This document shows, in pieces, positions 32,627 through 42,883 of a stretch of 64,000 nt of DNA. Below the pieces are notes generated by a model, which saw only the letters and a list, made by a program, of their open reading frames with translations, had not been told where the DNA came from and made no database searches. Position numbers and translations under genes: made by a program. The stretch spans positions 13,755,501-13,819,500 of the forward strand of contig NC_085129.1 of assembly GCF_030269925.1 (NCBI RefSeq). The letters run 5' to 3'. The DNA comes from Bombyx mori (taxonomy: Eukaryota > Arthropoda > Insecta > Lepidoptera > Bombycidae). Each line of letters begins with the position of its first letter. Position 1 is the first letter of the stretch.

Positions 32627-32969
32627 TCCCTGACTGTTCACATTAAAGAAAACATGACGCTTGTGAGTCTTCGAACGAAGCTGTTCCCAAAACGGCTTCC
32701 TTTTTTGAGCTACGGTGTTTTTTATGAGCAGAGCGTCTGTTCAGCGACGCGTGATATCGTCGAAGTCGCTCCCACGACATCCGTTGGCACCGTCCTGGGC
32801 GCGGCACTAAATTACATCTATTGTTAACTAACGAATGATCTACTGGTTTGATGATATGTGAACCGTGTGTTCAATTTACTATTAAGTGGCTTCGACTTCT
32901 AATGCTACTTTTAAGGTACAATTTCGCTTTTGTTGTCGTTTTAAATTTACCATTTCCGAAAACGAGTTT
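32627..32969. other. Stretch without a recognised gene
   Basis: A fairly GC-rich 32640-32815 segment (GCGACGCGTGATATCGTCGA, GTCCTGGGCGCGGCAC) has no intact frame or partner copy. Confidence 0.3.
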
Positions 32970-33045
32970 ATGTTACCGTCGCCCATGGACTCCAGAAATG
33001 CCAGAGGCAAAGCCGGGCCGCTGCCTACCGCAAAGCCTACCGTCT
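32970..33045 (-). repeat. LINE 3' end fragment
   Basis: TTACCGTCGCCCATGGACTC, GCCAGAGGCAAAGCCGGGCC and GCTGCCTACC are the reverse of the 3' UTR also seen at 16790-16860 and 38630-38712. Confidence 0.55.
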
Positions 33046-33120
33046 AGTACTTTTGGAGTGAACGATCAACAAATATCCCTACATCCTCACGATTTTTCGT
33101 ATTCATACTAAAATCAGTCG

Positions 33121-33375
33121 TAATAAATAACTAACTGGGAACAAATCACACACGGTCATTCGGCCCCAATTTCCCTTCCCTTTGTCATGAGTACCAGTGA
33201 CTGATAGACAATATATAGATAATAAATATATTAATATATATAGATAATAAACACCCAGATAAAAAGCAAACAAATCTGTTCATCACACAATTTTTGCTTG
33301 TTTGTGGGAAGCGAACCCACGACCCACAGCGCAACAGTCACAGCCGCTTACTATTTCACCGTTGATCCAGTCAAG
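33121..33375 (-). repeat. tRNA-derived SINE, uninterrupted copy
   Basis: The minus strand reads TTGACTGGATCAACGG, a tRNA-like head with GTCGTGGGTTCGCTTCCCAC (B box), TTGTGTGATGAACAGATTTG, TTATTATCTATATATATT (duplicated), and TTGGGGCCGAATGACCG to TTTGTTCCCAG. It is the reference for the interrupted copy at 242-738. Confidence 0.7.
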
Positions 33376-33570
33376 TTGTATTTACATTTGTTTTACTAGT
33401 TCCAAAAAAAAAACGAGTGCACAGACGAATTTTACGAGTTTAATCTTTAACCGGGTGCTAATAAAATCGATTTTTAATCTCATCTCATCAACACATTAGA
33501 GTTATAAAATAAATTATTTATAGAGTCAAAACGCGCACTGGTCCCCTCGCAACCCAGTTCTGTATTGAAG

Positions 33571-33782
33571 CACAGGTAGGTATCACCACCCCGCCTATTT
33601 CTGCCGTGTAGCAGTAATGCGTTTCGGCTTGAAGGGTGGGGCAGCCGTTGTAACTACACTTACACTTAGAACTTACATCTCAAGGTGTGTGGCTTTTACG
33701 TTGTAAATGTCTATGGGCTCCAGTAACCACTTAACACCAGGTGGGCTGTGAGCTCATCCACCCATCTAAGCAATAAAAAAAA
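33571..33782 (+). repeat. BMC1/BmSE-type tail, 5'-truncated
   Basis: Starts at CAGGTAGGTATCACCACCCC and ends CTAAGCAATAAAAAAAACC, close to consensus with a short loss at the GTGGCGCATT block. Confidence 0.85.
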
Positions 33783-34973
33783 CCTACACAAACAGACAAT
33801 AAAACACAATTTCATGAATTTGCAATATCAATCTTGTAATTAAAAATAAGATCTAAGTGTAGGAATACCAGCCAGATGGTCAGATCTGGTTAAGGGAGCG
33901 ACTGGTGGTAGTGTATACCATGCGGTCCATTCCACCCATGACCGAACACTGTGGAGAAAAGTCACATGTGAATATGAAAATAAGAATTTACATTTGAACG
34001 CAAGATAATTTAAATTTTTTTTATCTACCTGTGCTGGTAACTTGAGTAGTTATACCAGTTTGACCGTGCCAGTAGGCGAGCAGTGGTTCGTAGAAAATTT
34101 AAAACTGATTGGCACATATGCGGTGGTGAATTTACACTAGGGGCAAAAGCCCAGGGCGGCAAATTTTTTAAGGAGTCAAAATTTTGTATAACTCAATTGA
34201 TAACTCAAGAAATTCAATTCATCCATTATTTGTGAATTATAATTTTGGCACTTTTGATAAGATTAATAATCAAAATGATTTAATCAATTTATTTCCTTGG
34301 AGATTTGAAATAATAATCGATTTTTTTATTTACCAGAATTAAAGAAATTTCATTATTTTTTCATGTATTATTATGAGTCCGCCGTAGTGCCAAATTTATA
34401 ATTGTTTTTTTTTTCGTCAATAGCATTCGATATTTTTCAAAATCATTTATGTCAACCATTCAATAAGGCGCTCGTTTATTTTATTTTAAACCAAACATCC
34501 TCGCACCGCTTTTTTTTTAAAGAGCGCGCACTGAACCAAAGAACCGCCTCTCGTTCATTTTAACATCCTTATTAATATCGTTCAGTGATGCGATAACAGT
34601 TGTTTTTTTATTGAAAGTCCATCCACTTTGTCGGTCACTAAGTCGGTCGGCTAAGTCATTCTGTACCTGTCAACCAAGGGGGATATAAAGATACCTGCTA
34701 GGTGCACTGATTTATTTAAAAAAAAATTGATACTAAGCACAAACAAAAATACTTTAGGGATAGTTGTAATAAGGGTTATTTTACATTTTTCTTGGTTGAA
34801 TATGTACATGTCATGAATTGTATATGTCAATGTGTATGTACCGATGTACCGATCAAATCCGCCAATAAAGATATCATTAGCTAACAATAAAAGAATTGGG
34901 TCGCATTTTTTTTATTCCGCAAATAGTGAAAACGCGAAGGAAGAAAGCGCGAATAAGGCGCTTTTACTGTATA
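33783..34973. other. AT-rich stretch without a recognised gene
   Basis: A possible LINE 3' trace at 34652-34682 (see 28046-28145) and a short GGGGCAAAAGCCC hairpin near 34140. No gene was recognised. Confidence 0.35.
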
Positions 34974-35400
34974 CTAGTGATCCCGCAGTAGGCGAAATTC
35001 GACTATAATTAATTGAAATTACTACTAATTGAATTCTATTGTCAAAGACTAATTAATAGACTTCTTTATTCATATATTCCGCCAAGACCACGCTATAGAC
35101 AAATAATATTAAAGATAAACAATCTTAACCTATTCTCAATTTGACCTCAGATTTTAAGCAATAACAAAAGCTTGATAATAAACAAAGAGTATATGTGCGT
35201 GTCTGTGTGTCAAATACATGGTAGTATGTGTAATGTTTTATTTATTGATTTAATGTATTATTAATGCATTTTTTTTTAATATTAGCATTCTGCACTCCTC
35301 TATGTTCTCTAAAAGTGTGAGAAATTTCGTTCTACTCCGTCCGCGCAATTTTCGTAAAAAGGAGTACAAAGTTTTTGCTTCGCGTATAAATATATAGATA
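34974..35400 (-). mobile_element. Helitron-like element, third type
   Basis: The plus strand starts ACTAGTGATCCCGCAGTAGG, whose reverse ends GGGATCACTAGT as Helitrons do. It ends GCTTCGCGTATAAATATATAGATA, the reverse of a TATCTATATATTTATACGCG start. The inside has ACTCCGTCCGCGCAATTTTC. Confidence 0.6.
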
Positions 35401-35683
35401 ATAACATATTCGTGTTACCTTAACTTCCTTGAGCACAATAAGTACTGCGCCTTAGTACAGTTAAGTATGTTATACATAACTTCATTAACTTCTCAGGAAC
35501 CATGTTATGAGAGGCGGGCCACAATACCGCATACAAAAGTAATTAATATGACGTTATTATGAGAAAAAGAAATCATAATAAGTCGAGTTTTATGAAGACA
35601 TAACCGGAGGCAGCGGTCTTAAGTTCGCCTGAAATAAACCATTGTTCGTAATGCAATTACGCGTGAGATTCGATCGTAATTGT

Positions 35684-35838
35684 GAAGAAAGCATGCCGTT
35701 TAAAAACTAAATTAAACAGTTATTTATCGTTCTGTTTTAGAGCAATCTTATATGAGGTATTGTTCCCTGAAAAGCAATATGGAATAAGTGCGTTTGAATT
35801 TATGCGTTATCTCTCTCTAACATAGTCTACTTTACTTA
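35684..35838. repeat. 155-bp direct repeat, left copy
   Basis: GAAGAAAGCATGCCGTTTAA to GTCTACTTTACTTA recurs at 36152-36306 with about five differences. The two copies flank a LINE tail, so they may be an unusually long target-site duplication. Confidence 0.85.
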
Positions 35839-36151
35839 ATAATAATAATAATAATATAGCCTTTTATTCAGATCTTTTAGTACAATGAATTTTTAAACTT
35901 AAAAATACTAGCATTAAAATCTTAAACTTAATAGATATGAATAAATGTAAACTAATATTTGTTGCTTGGTTATCGTTCCTAGATCTGTTTGCCAGTCGGC
36001 AGAGGCCTCCTCCAACCTTTTCCATTCGTTGTCTTTAGACGTTGGAGGGTTGTGGTTGCTTTCCCCCTCGAGGACCATTCGGCTTGGGGGAGTTCGTTCC
36101 TTTTTTGTTAATTTATTAAAAGTTTCTTTGGTTGGTTTTGGTTATGAAGAA
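35839..36151 (-). mobile_element. LINE 3' fragment with ATT-type tail between long direct repeats
   Basis: The plus strand opens with (AAT)n and AGCCTTTTATTCAG, the reverse of an ...AAAAGGCT(ATT)n LINE tail. On the minus strand EWKRLEEASADWQTDL resembles the final W.RLEEA.. residues of LINE polymerases. The 313-bp insert is too short to show the clade. Long and variable target duplications are known for RTE elements. Confidence 0.6.
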
Positions 36152-36306
36152 GAAGAAAGCATGCCGTTTAAAAACTAAATTAAACAGTTATTTATCGTTC
36201 TGTTTTAGAGCAATCTTATATGAGGTAATGTTCCCTGAAAAGCAATATGGAATAAGTGCATATGAATTAATGCGTTTCTCTCTCTAACAATAGTCTACTT
36301 TACTTA
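36152..36306. repeat. 155-bp direct repeat, right copy
   Basis: Same sequence as 35684-35838 with small changes (GTAATG for GTATTG, GCATATGAATTAATGCG for GCGTTTGAATTTATGCG). The differences suggest the duplication is not recent. Confidence 0.85.
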
Positions 36307-36544
36307 CCTTATGTTATTTTGATAATATTAAGTGAAAAAAAACCAGAAAAATATTTTTTTTAATAACAATATGCAAATCATAGAATCGAACACGGATGAA
36401 GTAAAAGAAACACCATAGCAGAAGATTCAGAAGAAGTCAGAAGAAATATAAGAGTTCCTTTCTATGGCACATTGACCTCTTTCTTCTTACCCTTATCCTA
36501 TTTGGGCTCTTGGACTATAACTTCAAATTAACCGACAGTAAAAT

Positions 36545-36569
36545 TGTTTTCTTTCTTTTTCAGGTAAGT
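36545..36569 (+). promoter_or_regulatory. Candidate recursive splice (ratchet) site
   Basis: TTTTCTTTCTTTTTCAG is directly followed by GTAAGTTCGG. That is a strong polypyrimidine acceptor fused to a near-perfect donor, with the junction after base 36563. A possible branch point TTAACCGAC lies about 30 bp upstream. This (Y)nNCAG/GTAAGT form is the known signature of recursive splicing in very long insect introns. It would place this region inside a long plus-strand intron. No flanking exon is seen in the window, so it may be a chance match. Confidence 0.45.
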
Positions 36570-37392
36570 TCGGAATATACCAGCTTATCTCCATATATTA
36601 TGAGTATTATACTGATGGTTTTTGGTAAGTCAAAGCATAAAAAATTTTAAAAGTTTGATTTCAAAGGTAATTTCGAGTACTTATCTCAATATTCAATACA
36701 TGTTTTATAATTGTAAAATAAATTAAACAAACAAATTGTTACGCATTCAGCGTCTCCAAGCTACCGTGTGCTCTTGTGTTGCTACTGATCTCGGAAAAAT
36801 AGATAGAACTTGGAAATCAAAACCTGGATAACCCGAGATATTTGAAATTTTGAACCTTAAACTTCGATCGAGAATCGACTCTACATAAACAGAGATCTAT
36901 AGGATTTTCTTTAGGTTAAACACCACGTCAGAGGCCACGACACGCGGAAGAGACTCCGTCGTAGAGCATCGTGAGAAACAGCCATCACATCAACAGTGTC
37001 CTAATGTCGGGAGGCCACGACTTCATGGCTCTCCTAAACATCAACATTTTTACTTTCTAACGTAATTTAATGTACAAACGCTATTCGCATTCCAGATTTC
37101 TGGGTCAAAAGAACTCTACGTACTAACACACTCACTATAAAAACAAAGTAAACTAGGACGAAATATTCGATTTATTTAAGCCTCATAAATAAACTTACAT
37201 TTTAGAATCGGTTGAGGGCTGACGTAATCTGAAAATAATAAATGTATTTTTTTATTTATTGTCAAACACAAGTGGTTATAAAATGGGGCTTATTAAACAG
37301 ATTTGTATTATTTCAGTGATATTTTAATACGCTATTCAATAGACAATTCTAGTAAAATCGGCAGCTGTAGCTGTCATAATTAAGAATTATGT
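36570..37392. other. Stretch without a recognised gene
   Basis: 36745-36850 reads RLQATVCSCVATDLGKIDRT in one frame, which may be a mobile-element relic, but no family was identified. GAGGCCACGAC occurs twice near 36932 and 37011. Confidence 0.3.
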
Positions 37393-37449
37393 AGTTTTAC
37401 AGTTTTCGTGGTCACGGACGACTGACTATGACCACGAAAATTGTAAACT
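37393..37449. other. Long inverted repeat (hairpin), arms about 21 bp
   Basis: AGTTTTACAGTTTTCGTGG then TCA faces TGACCACGAAAATTGTAAACT with a 14-nt loop and one or two mismatches. The same arm sequence stands alone at 18160-18180, so it may be the end of a mobile element. Confidence 0.65.
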
Positions 37450-38629
37450 ATTCGAAACGTGGGAAATAATGTAATGACAAATAACAAATACAAGAGTATG
37501 TGAGTGATTGATTAGTCAATCGAATAGTAAAAAAAGTAAGTACTTGCTTGTAATGTAATGCAGATACTCCATTTAGACAATAGATATGATGTTTATTAGA
37601 AAAGTTTGATCAAAAAAGTCCGTTAATTATTGAAGAAAACAAAGTAGAATCGGATAGCACTCATTTTACAAAAAAAAAAGCGTGCCAATTTTTTAAAACT
37701 AGATTGAATGCAGACTGATTACGCGTTAAGATGGTAATTAACACACAACCATTAGCCACTTATGACGTCATGGTTTGTAATTAGTGTTTGGTTCAAAGTA
37801 ACGTGAACGTTAACATGACGGAGTGTTAATATTATTGTATTAAATTATTTATGATAAAAATTATTAACATTTGATAAAAATGACAATCTATGTTCGATTC
37901 AAATCTAGAATGTTTGCAAAATTATTCCTGTCTCTTTCTCTTCATCAATCATTAATGATTTTGCACCATTTATAGAATAAAGAACATTGAGGCTCCCAAC
38001 AATAACATTCACACTGTCGATCTTCTGAGTAATAACACTCGCTTGATCGAAGACCATACCTTTGCCTTAGAAATAATAATTAGAATTTAGATATATCGCT
38101 ATATTTTGATTTTTGTCTGTCGCCTACAACCCGGAGTTCCTTTTGATGACTTATGCCCTTCTTTCGAATGACGTATAGAAAATACAAGCATTTCGCCGTA
38201 AGCCACACGTCAGTGTTTGAATCATTATATTTTGAAATCGTGCCAAGTGGCCTAAAAGTTTAACAAGGCAATCCTGGATAGCACATTGACTTAATATCAG
38301 AAATGGGTTACATACGAAAATACAATTTTAGAACAATTTTTTTTTATACAGATTGTTTTTAATCTTACATCAATGTCAGTTCGTACTGTTGTGCGTCGTC
38401 TCCGCCCGCAATAGCTGTACATAATTCATTTAAATTAATTATAATTAAAGATTATAATTATTTGTTACTTCCTAAAAAAAACTTTGTTACTTTGACAAAC
38501 AAACTTCATCGATTCAATTCTGTTCATAATGTTGTTTTTGGAAGTTTTATTGTAATTTACTTACATAATTCAGGTTTTACCAATTTTGTTTTAAAAAATA
38601 TATGTATAATTCTAATTGACCTTTTTTTT
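37450..38629. other. AT-rich stretch without a recognised gene
   Basis: Nothing recognised. Confidence 0.4.
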
Positions 38630-38712
38630 TTTGCCCACGTGATGGTGAGTGGTTACCGTCGCTCATGGACGTCAGCAATGCCAGGGACTGAGCCAAGCCG
38701 CTGCCTACCGTT
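38630..38712 (-). repeat. LINE 3' end fragment
   Basis: T-run, GATGGTGAGTGGTTACCGTC, AATGCCAGGGACTGAGCCAA and GCCGCTGCCTACCG: the reverse of the same LINE 3' UTR as at 16790-16886. Confidence 0.6.
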
Positions 38713-39079
38713 TTAACTAATATTCTTGACTAATCTAAAACGGCCTATGTTTCTCTAAAATCTATAAGCAAAATGGATCAGGTGCAATGATTAGTCTACT
38801 CACGGCATTGCAAGAACACTAAATTGCAGTACAATTTTTTATTTATTTATTCAACAAGTTCTATCTCGCTTCCTTTCTTCTATCCTTACACGAAGTCTCC
38901 TCTTACGAAGACTAGGGCCATCTTCATATACTAAGGCCAAGGAATTCCAATAATACAATCACCATACTTATTCCTACCGCGTTCTACTTACCGGTTTCAA
39001 TGCTGGAACGGCTGTACAACAAAAATAAAGCTTCGTTCTCACTTGTCAAAATAGCCGAAATCATACGGTGGATCAATAC

Positions 39080-39309
39080 TGGTGGTAGGACCTCTTGTGA
39101 GTGCGCGCGGGTAGGTACCACTACTCTGCCTATTTCAGACGTGAAGCAGTAATGCGTTTCGGTTTGAAGGGTGGGGCAGCCGTCGTAACTATACTTGAGA
39201 CCTTGGAACTCATATCTCAAGGTAGGTGGCGCATTTACATTTAATCACTTAACACCAGGTGGGCTGTGAGCTCGTCTAGCATCTAATCAATAAAATAAAA
39301 ATAAAAAAA
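39080..39309 (+). repeat. BMC1/BmSE-type tail with a 30-bp deletion
   Basis: CTGGTGGTAGGACCTCTTGT to ATCTAATCAATAAAATAAAA. The TTGTAGATGTCTATGGGCTC block is deleted between GCATTTACAT and TTAATCACTT. Confidence 0.85.
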
Positions 39310-39996
39310 TCATTTTCCTATTTTCAAACTGTGCGAACACTGTTTTAAACAGATACAAAACGCTACAATCAAAATTATTAGTACTGTTTGTAAGACGCTA
39401 TTTAATTTTATGAAATGAGAGAAAAAAATAGCGATTTTCTTTATTCAACACTTTAACTAAGTATTAAATTTTGTATTCATATTTTCACAGCACCATCAAA
39501 CATCGCCAAGATGTCGAGGACTCAAAGGCTATTTGGTTTAAGCGACATTTATCTTTGTAATTAAAGATCCGTTCTATTTGGTTTTATTATCAACAGTTTT
39601 ATCAAGAGTTATTATTGTTTATTATCAACAGTTTTAGTTGAACTTCAATTATGTTTACCCCATTTAAAAAGCTGCAGAAGTTTTTTTTCTCATGATATTT
39701 TTTTCCAAATTAATATGTATTTCAAATTTTATACTTTGAACGCCTCTCCTGTAAAGTTTATGTGAAGAAAACGTGATCGCTAAAGCAAATCGAACGCCCA
39801 TCGTGACGTTCACATTTTAAGATTCAATTCTGAATTTATCTTATAAAAAACTGTGTTACGAATAAAAATCCACATGTATGGCGCATGTACATACACACGT
39901 TTCGCTACACTCACATCCGGATTTCCCGTTAGTCTGCCGATGACTGAGTCGGCTGTAAATAACGACGGGCGCTTGAACTCTTGCCCGATATATGTA
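39310..39996. other. AT-rich stretch without a recognised gene
   Basis: Two AGTTTTATCAAGAG/ATTATCAACAGTTTTA repeats near 39585-39635. No gene. Confidence 0.4.
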
Positions 39997-40620
39997 TCTA
40001 TACTAATATTATAAAACTGAAGTTTGTTTGTTTGTTTGAAAGCGCTAATCTCAGGAACGACTGGCCTGCTTTAAAATTTTAAAATTTATTTTTTATTGCT
40101 TACGGGGCTGGACGAGCTCACAGCCACCTGGTGTTAAATGGTTACTGGAGCCCACAGACATCTACAATGTAAATGCGCCACCCACCTTGAGATATAAGTT
40201 CTAAGGTCTCAGTATAGTTACAACGGCTGCCCCACCCTTCAAACCGAAACGCATTACTGCTTCACCGCAGAAATAGGCAGGGTGGTGGTACCTACCCGTG
40301 CGGGCTTACAAGAGGTCCTACCACCAGTAAAAAAATTCTTTCAGTGTTAGAGAGCTCATTTATCGAGGAAGGCTATAGGCTATATAACATCATGCTAAGA
40401 CCAATACAAGCGGAGCACCAATAACGTTTCAAAATCGGGGTATTTACCCTTCCTCTTTTGAAGTCGGTTAAATAGCGTGATTTTGGTACCTTAAATAGCT
40501 CCTTAACATTCTAGTATTCAAAAATATTTATACTTTCTACGTAAATGAAGAGGCGGGTAGAATTTAGCGTTATGCCAAAGTATCTATACCACACGGACAA
40601 AGTCGCGGGCTAAAGCTAAT
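39997..40620 (+). mobile_element. Helitron-like element split by a BMC1/BmSE-type tail
   Basis: The left end TCTATACTAATATTATAAAA with TTTGTTTGTTTG and GGAACGACTGGCC, and the right end GACAAAGTCGCGGGCTAAAGCTAAT, are typical. The inner 40085-40331 is a minus-strand SINE tail, so the Helitron is older than that insertion. Without the insert the element is about 375 bp. Confidence 0.7.
40085..40331 (-). repeat. BMC1/BmSE-type tail nested in a Helitron
   Basis: Near-consensus unit from TTATTGCTTACGGGGCTGGA to GGTCCTACCACCAGTAAAAA. Its higher identity to consensus than the surrounding Helitron agrees with a later insertion. Confidence 0.85.
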
Positions 40621-40887
40621 GTATTTATATGAGCGCTTTCTAAATGAAACATTACAGAAAAACGGGTAATTGTTTCACATTAAGGTCGAACGGAAAACTC
40701 ATCGAACTCCAAGACGACAGCTGGCGTATTTTTAAAAACATTAAATTTTTTTCTACGCCACTATTTTATTCGAAAAATAATGTTCATATAATTTGGTTTT
40801 ACAACACTTCTTTTTCCATTCCCCAACTATTTGAACTCTTTAAGCTCTTTAAAAGAATAAGTCTTTACGAGGCGACTTCTGTTTTTA

Positions 40888-41678
40888 TATGGTTGTTCGG
40901 AAAGTAATTTGGTTTTTTTTTGTGGAAATGAACACATACATCGAGCTTCGAGAGTAATCCCAGGCCTTTCAAGTGGATATAAACTGTTGAATTCGATAAA
41001 TTTAACCTCAATCTGATCACACGTGTTGTTATTCGCTGGTTCGCATCAACTAATGCCTTTATCGCGTCTTTATCAGCTTCAACCGGCCTTCCCGAACGTG
41101 GTGCATCTTCGACATCAAATTTGCCGGATCTCGAAATTTAGCGAACCAGTTAGGCACTGGCGTACTATCAACACACCTTCTCCATACACATCGGTCAATT
41201 TCCTTCTGGCTTGAACAGCATTTTCATCCTTTCTGTAGTAAAACAGGTAGACGTGTTCTGGAGTGGAGACCACGAACCGGCAAACGTACTGTAGGACGCC
41301 CTCCTACTAGATGGAGCGACGACCTGCGCAAGGCAGCTGGCAGTAACTGGATGCGTAGAACCGAAGATCGGGTTCAGTGGCGAGCTTTGGGGGAGGCCTA
41401 TGTCCAGCAGTGGACTGCCGCAGGCTGATGATGATGATTATGATGATGTAGTAAAACAGTAAGATATGTCTAAAATGCTGCTTATCGCTCTCCATAATTA
41501 AAAGGGCACCAACCAAAAACTAGTACGTAGAATTAATTGGGATTTTTCACACATAAGCCTTGCTATATGAGCTCTCAAAGCATATAAAAATTATACGGCT
41601 TAAATGTGAAGTTGGGTGCAAAAAAATACAATTAAATCCTCTGTCGGGAAAAAACGAAATTACTTTCCGAACAACCTA
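40888..41678 (-). mobile_element. Deleted mariner-like element interrupted by an RTE-type LINE end
   Basis: Terminal repeats GGTTGTTCGGAAAGTAATTT (left) and, in reverse, AGGTTGTTCGGAAAGTAATT (right) sit next to TA dinucleotides, as mariner requires. The minus strand encodes MESDKQHFRHILLFYYRK at the start (split after Tyr-Tyr by the insertion). It continues with DVEDAPRSGRPVEADKDAIK, then VYIHLKGLGLLSKLDV, the helix-turn-helix part of mariner transposase. A 1-base frameshift lies near 41135. The catalytic DD(D/E) part is missing, so the copy is dead. Confidence 0.8.
41234..41459 (+). mobile_element. RTE-type LINE 3' end with a 13-bp target duplication
   Basis: The element 41247-41446 carries CGTGTTCTGGAGTGGAGACC, GTAGGACGCCCTCCTACTAG, CTGGATGCGTAGAACCGAAG and GGAGGCCTATGTCCAGCAGT, then GATGATGATGATTATGATGA. 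It encodes the WRPRTGKRTVGRPPTRWSDD type of LINE ending. TGTAGTAAAACAG flanks it at 41234-41246 and 41447-41459. It interrupts the mariner frame 16 codons after the start. Confidence 0.75.
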
Positions 41679-42180
41679 CTATTATTCTATGCAGCTTGTC
41701 TAAGCCAATTAATAAAATTTATATCGCATATAGCAGATCGTTATCGTCATTTGAGCGTTTGATTTTTTTGGCGTGTGTTCATGAGTGCTCACAGTTGGCC
41801 TATCAGTAATATATTGCATAAGGCACTATTAAAAATGAGTTTATTCCTTCGTAATTAGTTAGGATACATTAAAAATCGGATAGTACCATTATTTTTTCAT
41901 TTCTATTGAATTACACAAATGTTAGAGCGAGATAGAGAATTCGATTCCAAGCCTACGTCATCTAGCCGCATAAATAATTGAAAATAGTACATATATTTAA
42001 TTCTCTTTTAATACTGCTATATCAAGTTTAACTTTACGTCTTTCATTGACAGATGAATTCCTGTTTACCTGTGTTTTGGTTTGTTTACAACCCGAATCCA
42101 GGATGTTTAGAAAGGGTCAATGATCTAAACATGCGTGGCGGAGAGTTCGAAAATCTCATCAGAATGTACAGTGTATATAA
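41679..42180. other. Stretch without a recognised gene
   Basis: Nothing recognised. Confidence 0.4.
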
Positions 42181-42335
42181 CTTTATTTATTTATTGCATA
42201 GATGTTCTCAGTGTATCAGTATAGTTACAACGACAGCCCCACTCTTCAAACCGAAATGCATTACTGCTTCAGGGCTGAAATAGGCAAGGCGGTAGTACCT
42301 ACCCGTGCGGACTCACAAGAAGTCCCACCACCGGT
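42181..42335 (-). repeat. BMC1/BmSE-type tail, internally deleted
   Basis: TTATTTATTGCATAGATG joins directly to TCTCAGTGTATCAGTATAGT, losing about 85 bp. It then continues to GAAGTCCCACCACCGGTAAA. Confidence 0.8.
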
Positions 42336-42381
42336 AAAACAACTAACTTTAACTAATAAATAACTTTTTTATTACATTACC

Positions 42382-42420
42382 ACTAGCGATGACCCGCGTT
42401 GACTATTCTCGATGTTACGT
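42382..42420 (-). mobile_element. Possible Helitron 3' end
   Basis: ACTAGCGATGACCCGCG, reversed, ends CGCGGGTCATCGCTAGT, a Helitron-like terminus. The rest of the element was not traced. Confidence 0.3.
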
Positions 42421-42629
42421 GTGATGACCACGTTATGGGAGACCGGCTGATATGCCATTATTATTTGCGACAATGTATACACGTATAAAACTAACACGGT
42501 GCCAAACGAGAGTAAGGTCCAAGACACTGAATATAATTGAAATTTAAACGAAATATTGAGACAGGAGTACGCTTCGCTCACTTCGCAACAGTCTTGCTTT
42601 AAGAATCCGTGCATTGGAATTCAGCATCC

Positions 42630-42745
42630 TTCAAAATCTTCTATGTCGTTCCCTCACTGCTGAGGATCGCGATCACACGTGAAGTTCCTCTACTGTGTAC
42701 GATCATGGGTGGCATGAACCGCATGGTACTACTGCTCTACTCTAC
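42630..42745 (-). repeat. LINE 3' UTR relic
   Basis: GTTCCCTCACTGCTGAGGAT, CGCGATCACACG and ATGGGTGGCATGAACCGCAT resemble, in reverse, the 3' region after the LINE C-terminus at 23135-23465. The same kind of sequence is at 53512-53600. Confidence 0.4.
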
Positions 42746-42831
42746 AGATCTTTAGGACTAATCATAAAATTAGCACACACTATGGACAGTAATGTGAGTA
42801 ATATTATTTTTGATGATAAATGATTAGACAA

Positions 42832-42883
42832 CGTGGGCGCGACGTTGGGAAACACCGGACTGTTTCCCAGCGTCGGACCCACG
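42832..42883. other. Strong hairpin with 23-bp GC-rich arms
   Basis: CGTGGGCGCGACGTTGGGAA then ACA pairs with TGTTTCCCAGCGTCGGACCC then ACG around a 6-nt CCGGAC loop, with three mismatches. It is far more GC-rich than its surroundings. No partner copy was seen. Confidence 0.7.

Noticed and set aside
36297..36310. Minus-strand donor AAGGTAAGTAAAG
   Set aside because: It lies at the edge of a duplicated 155-bp repeat and has no reading frame on the minus strand.
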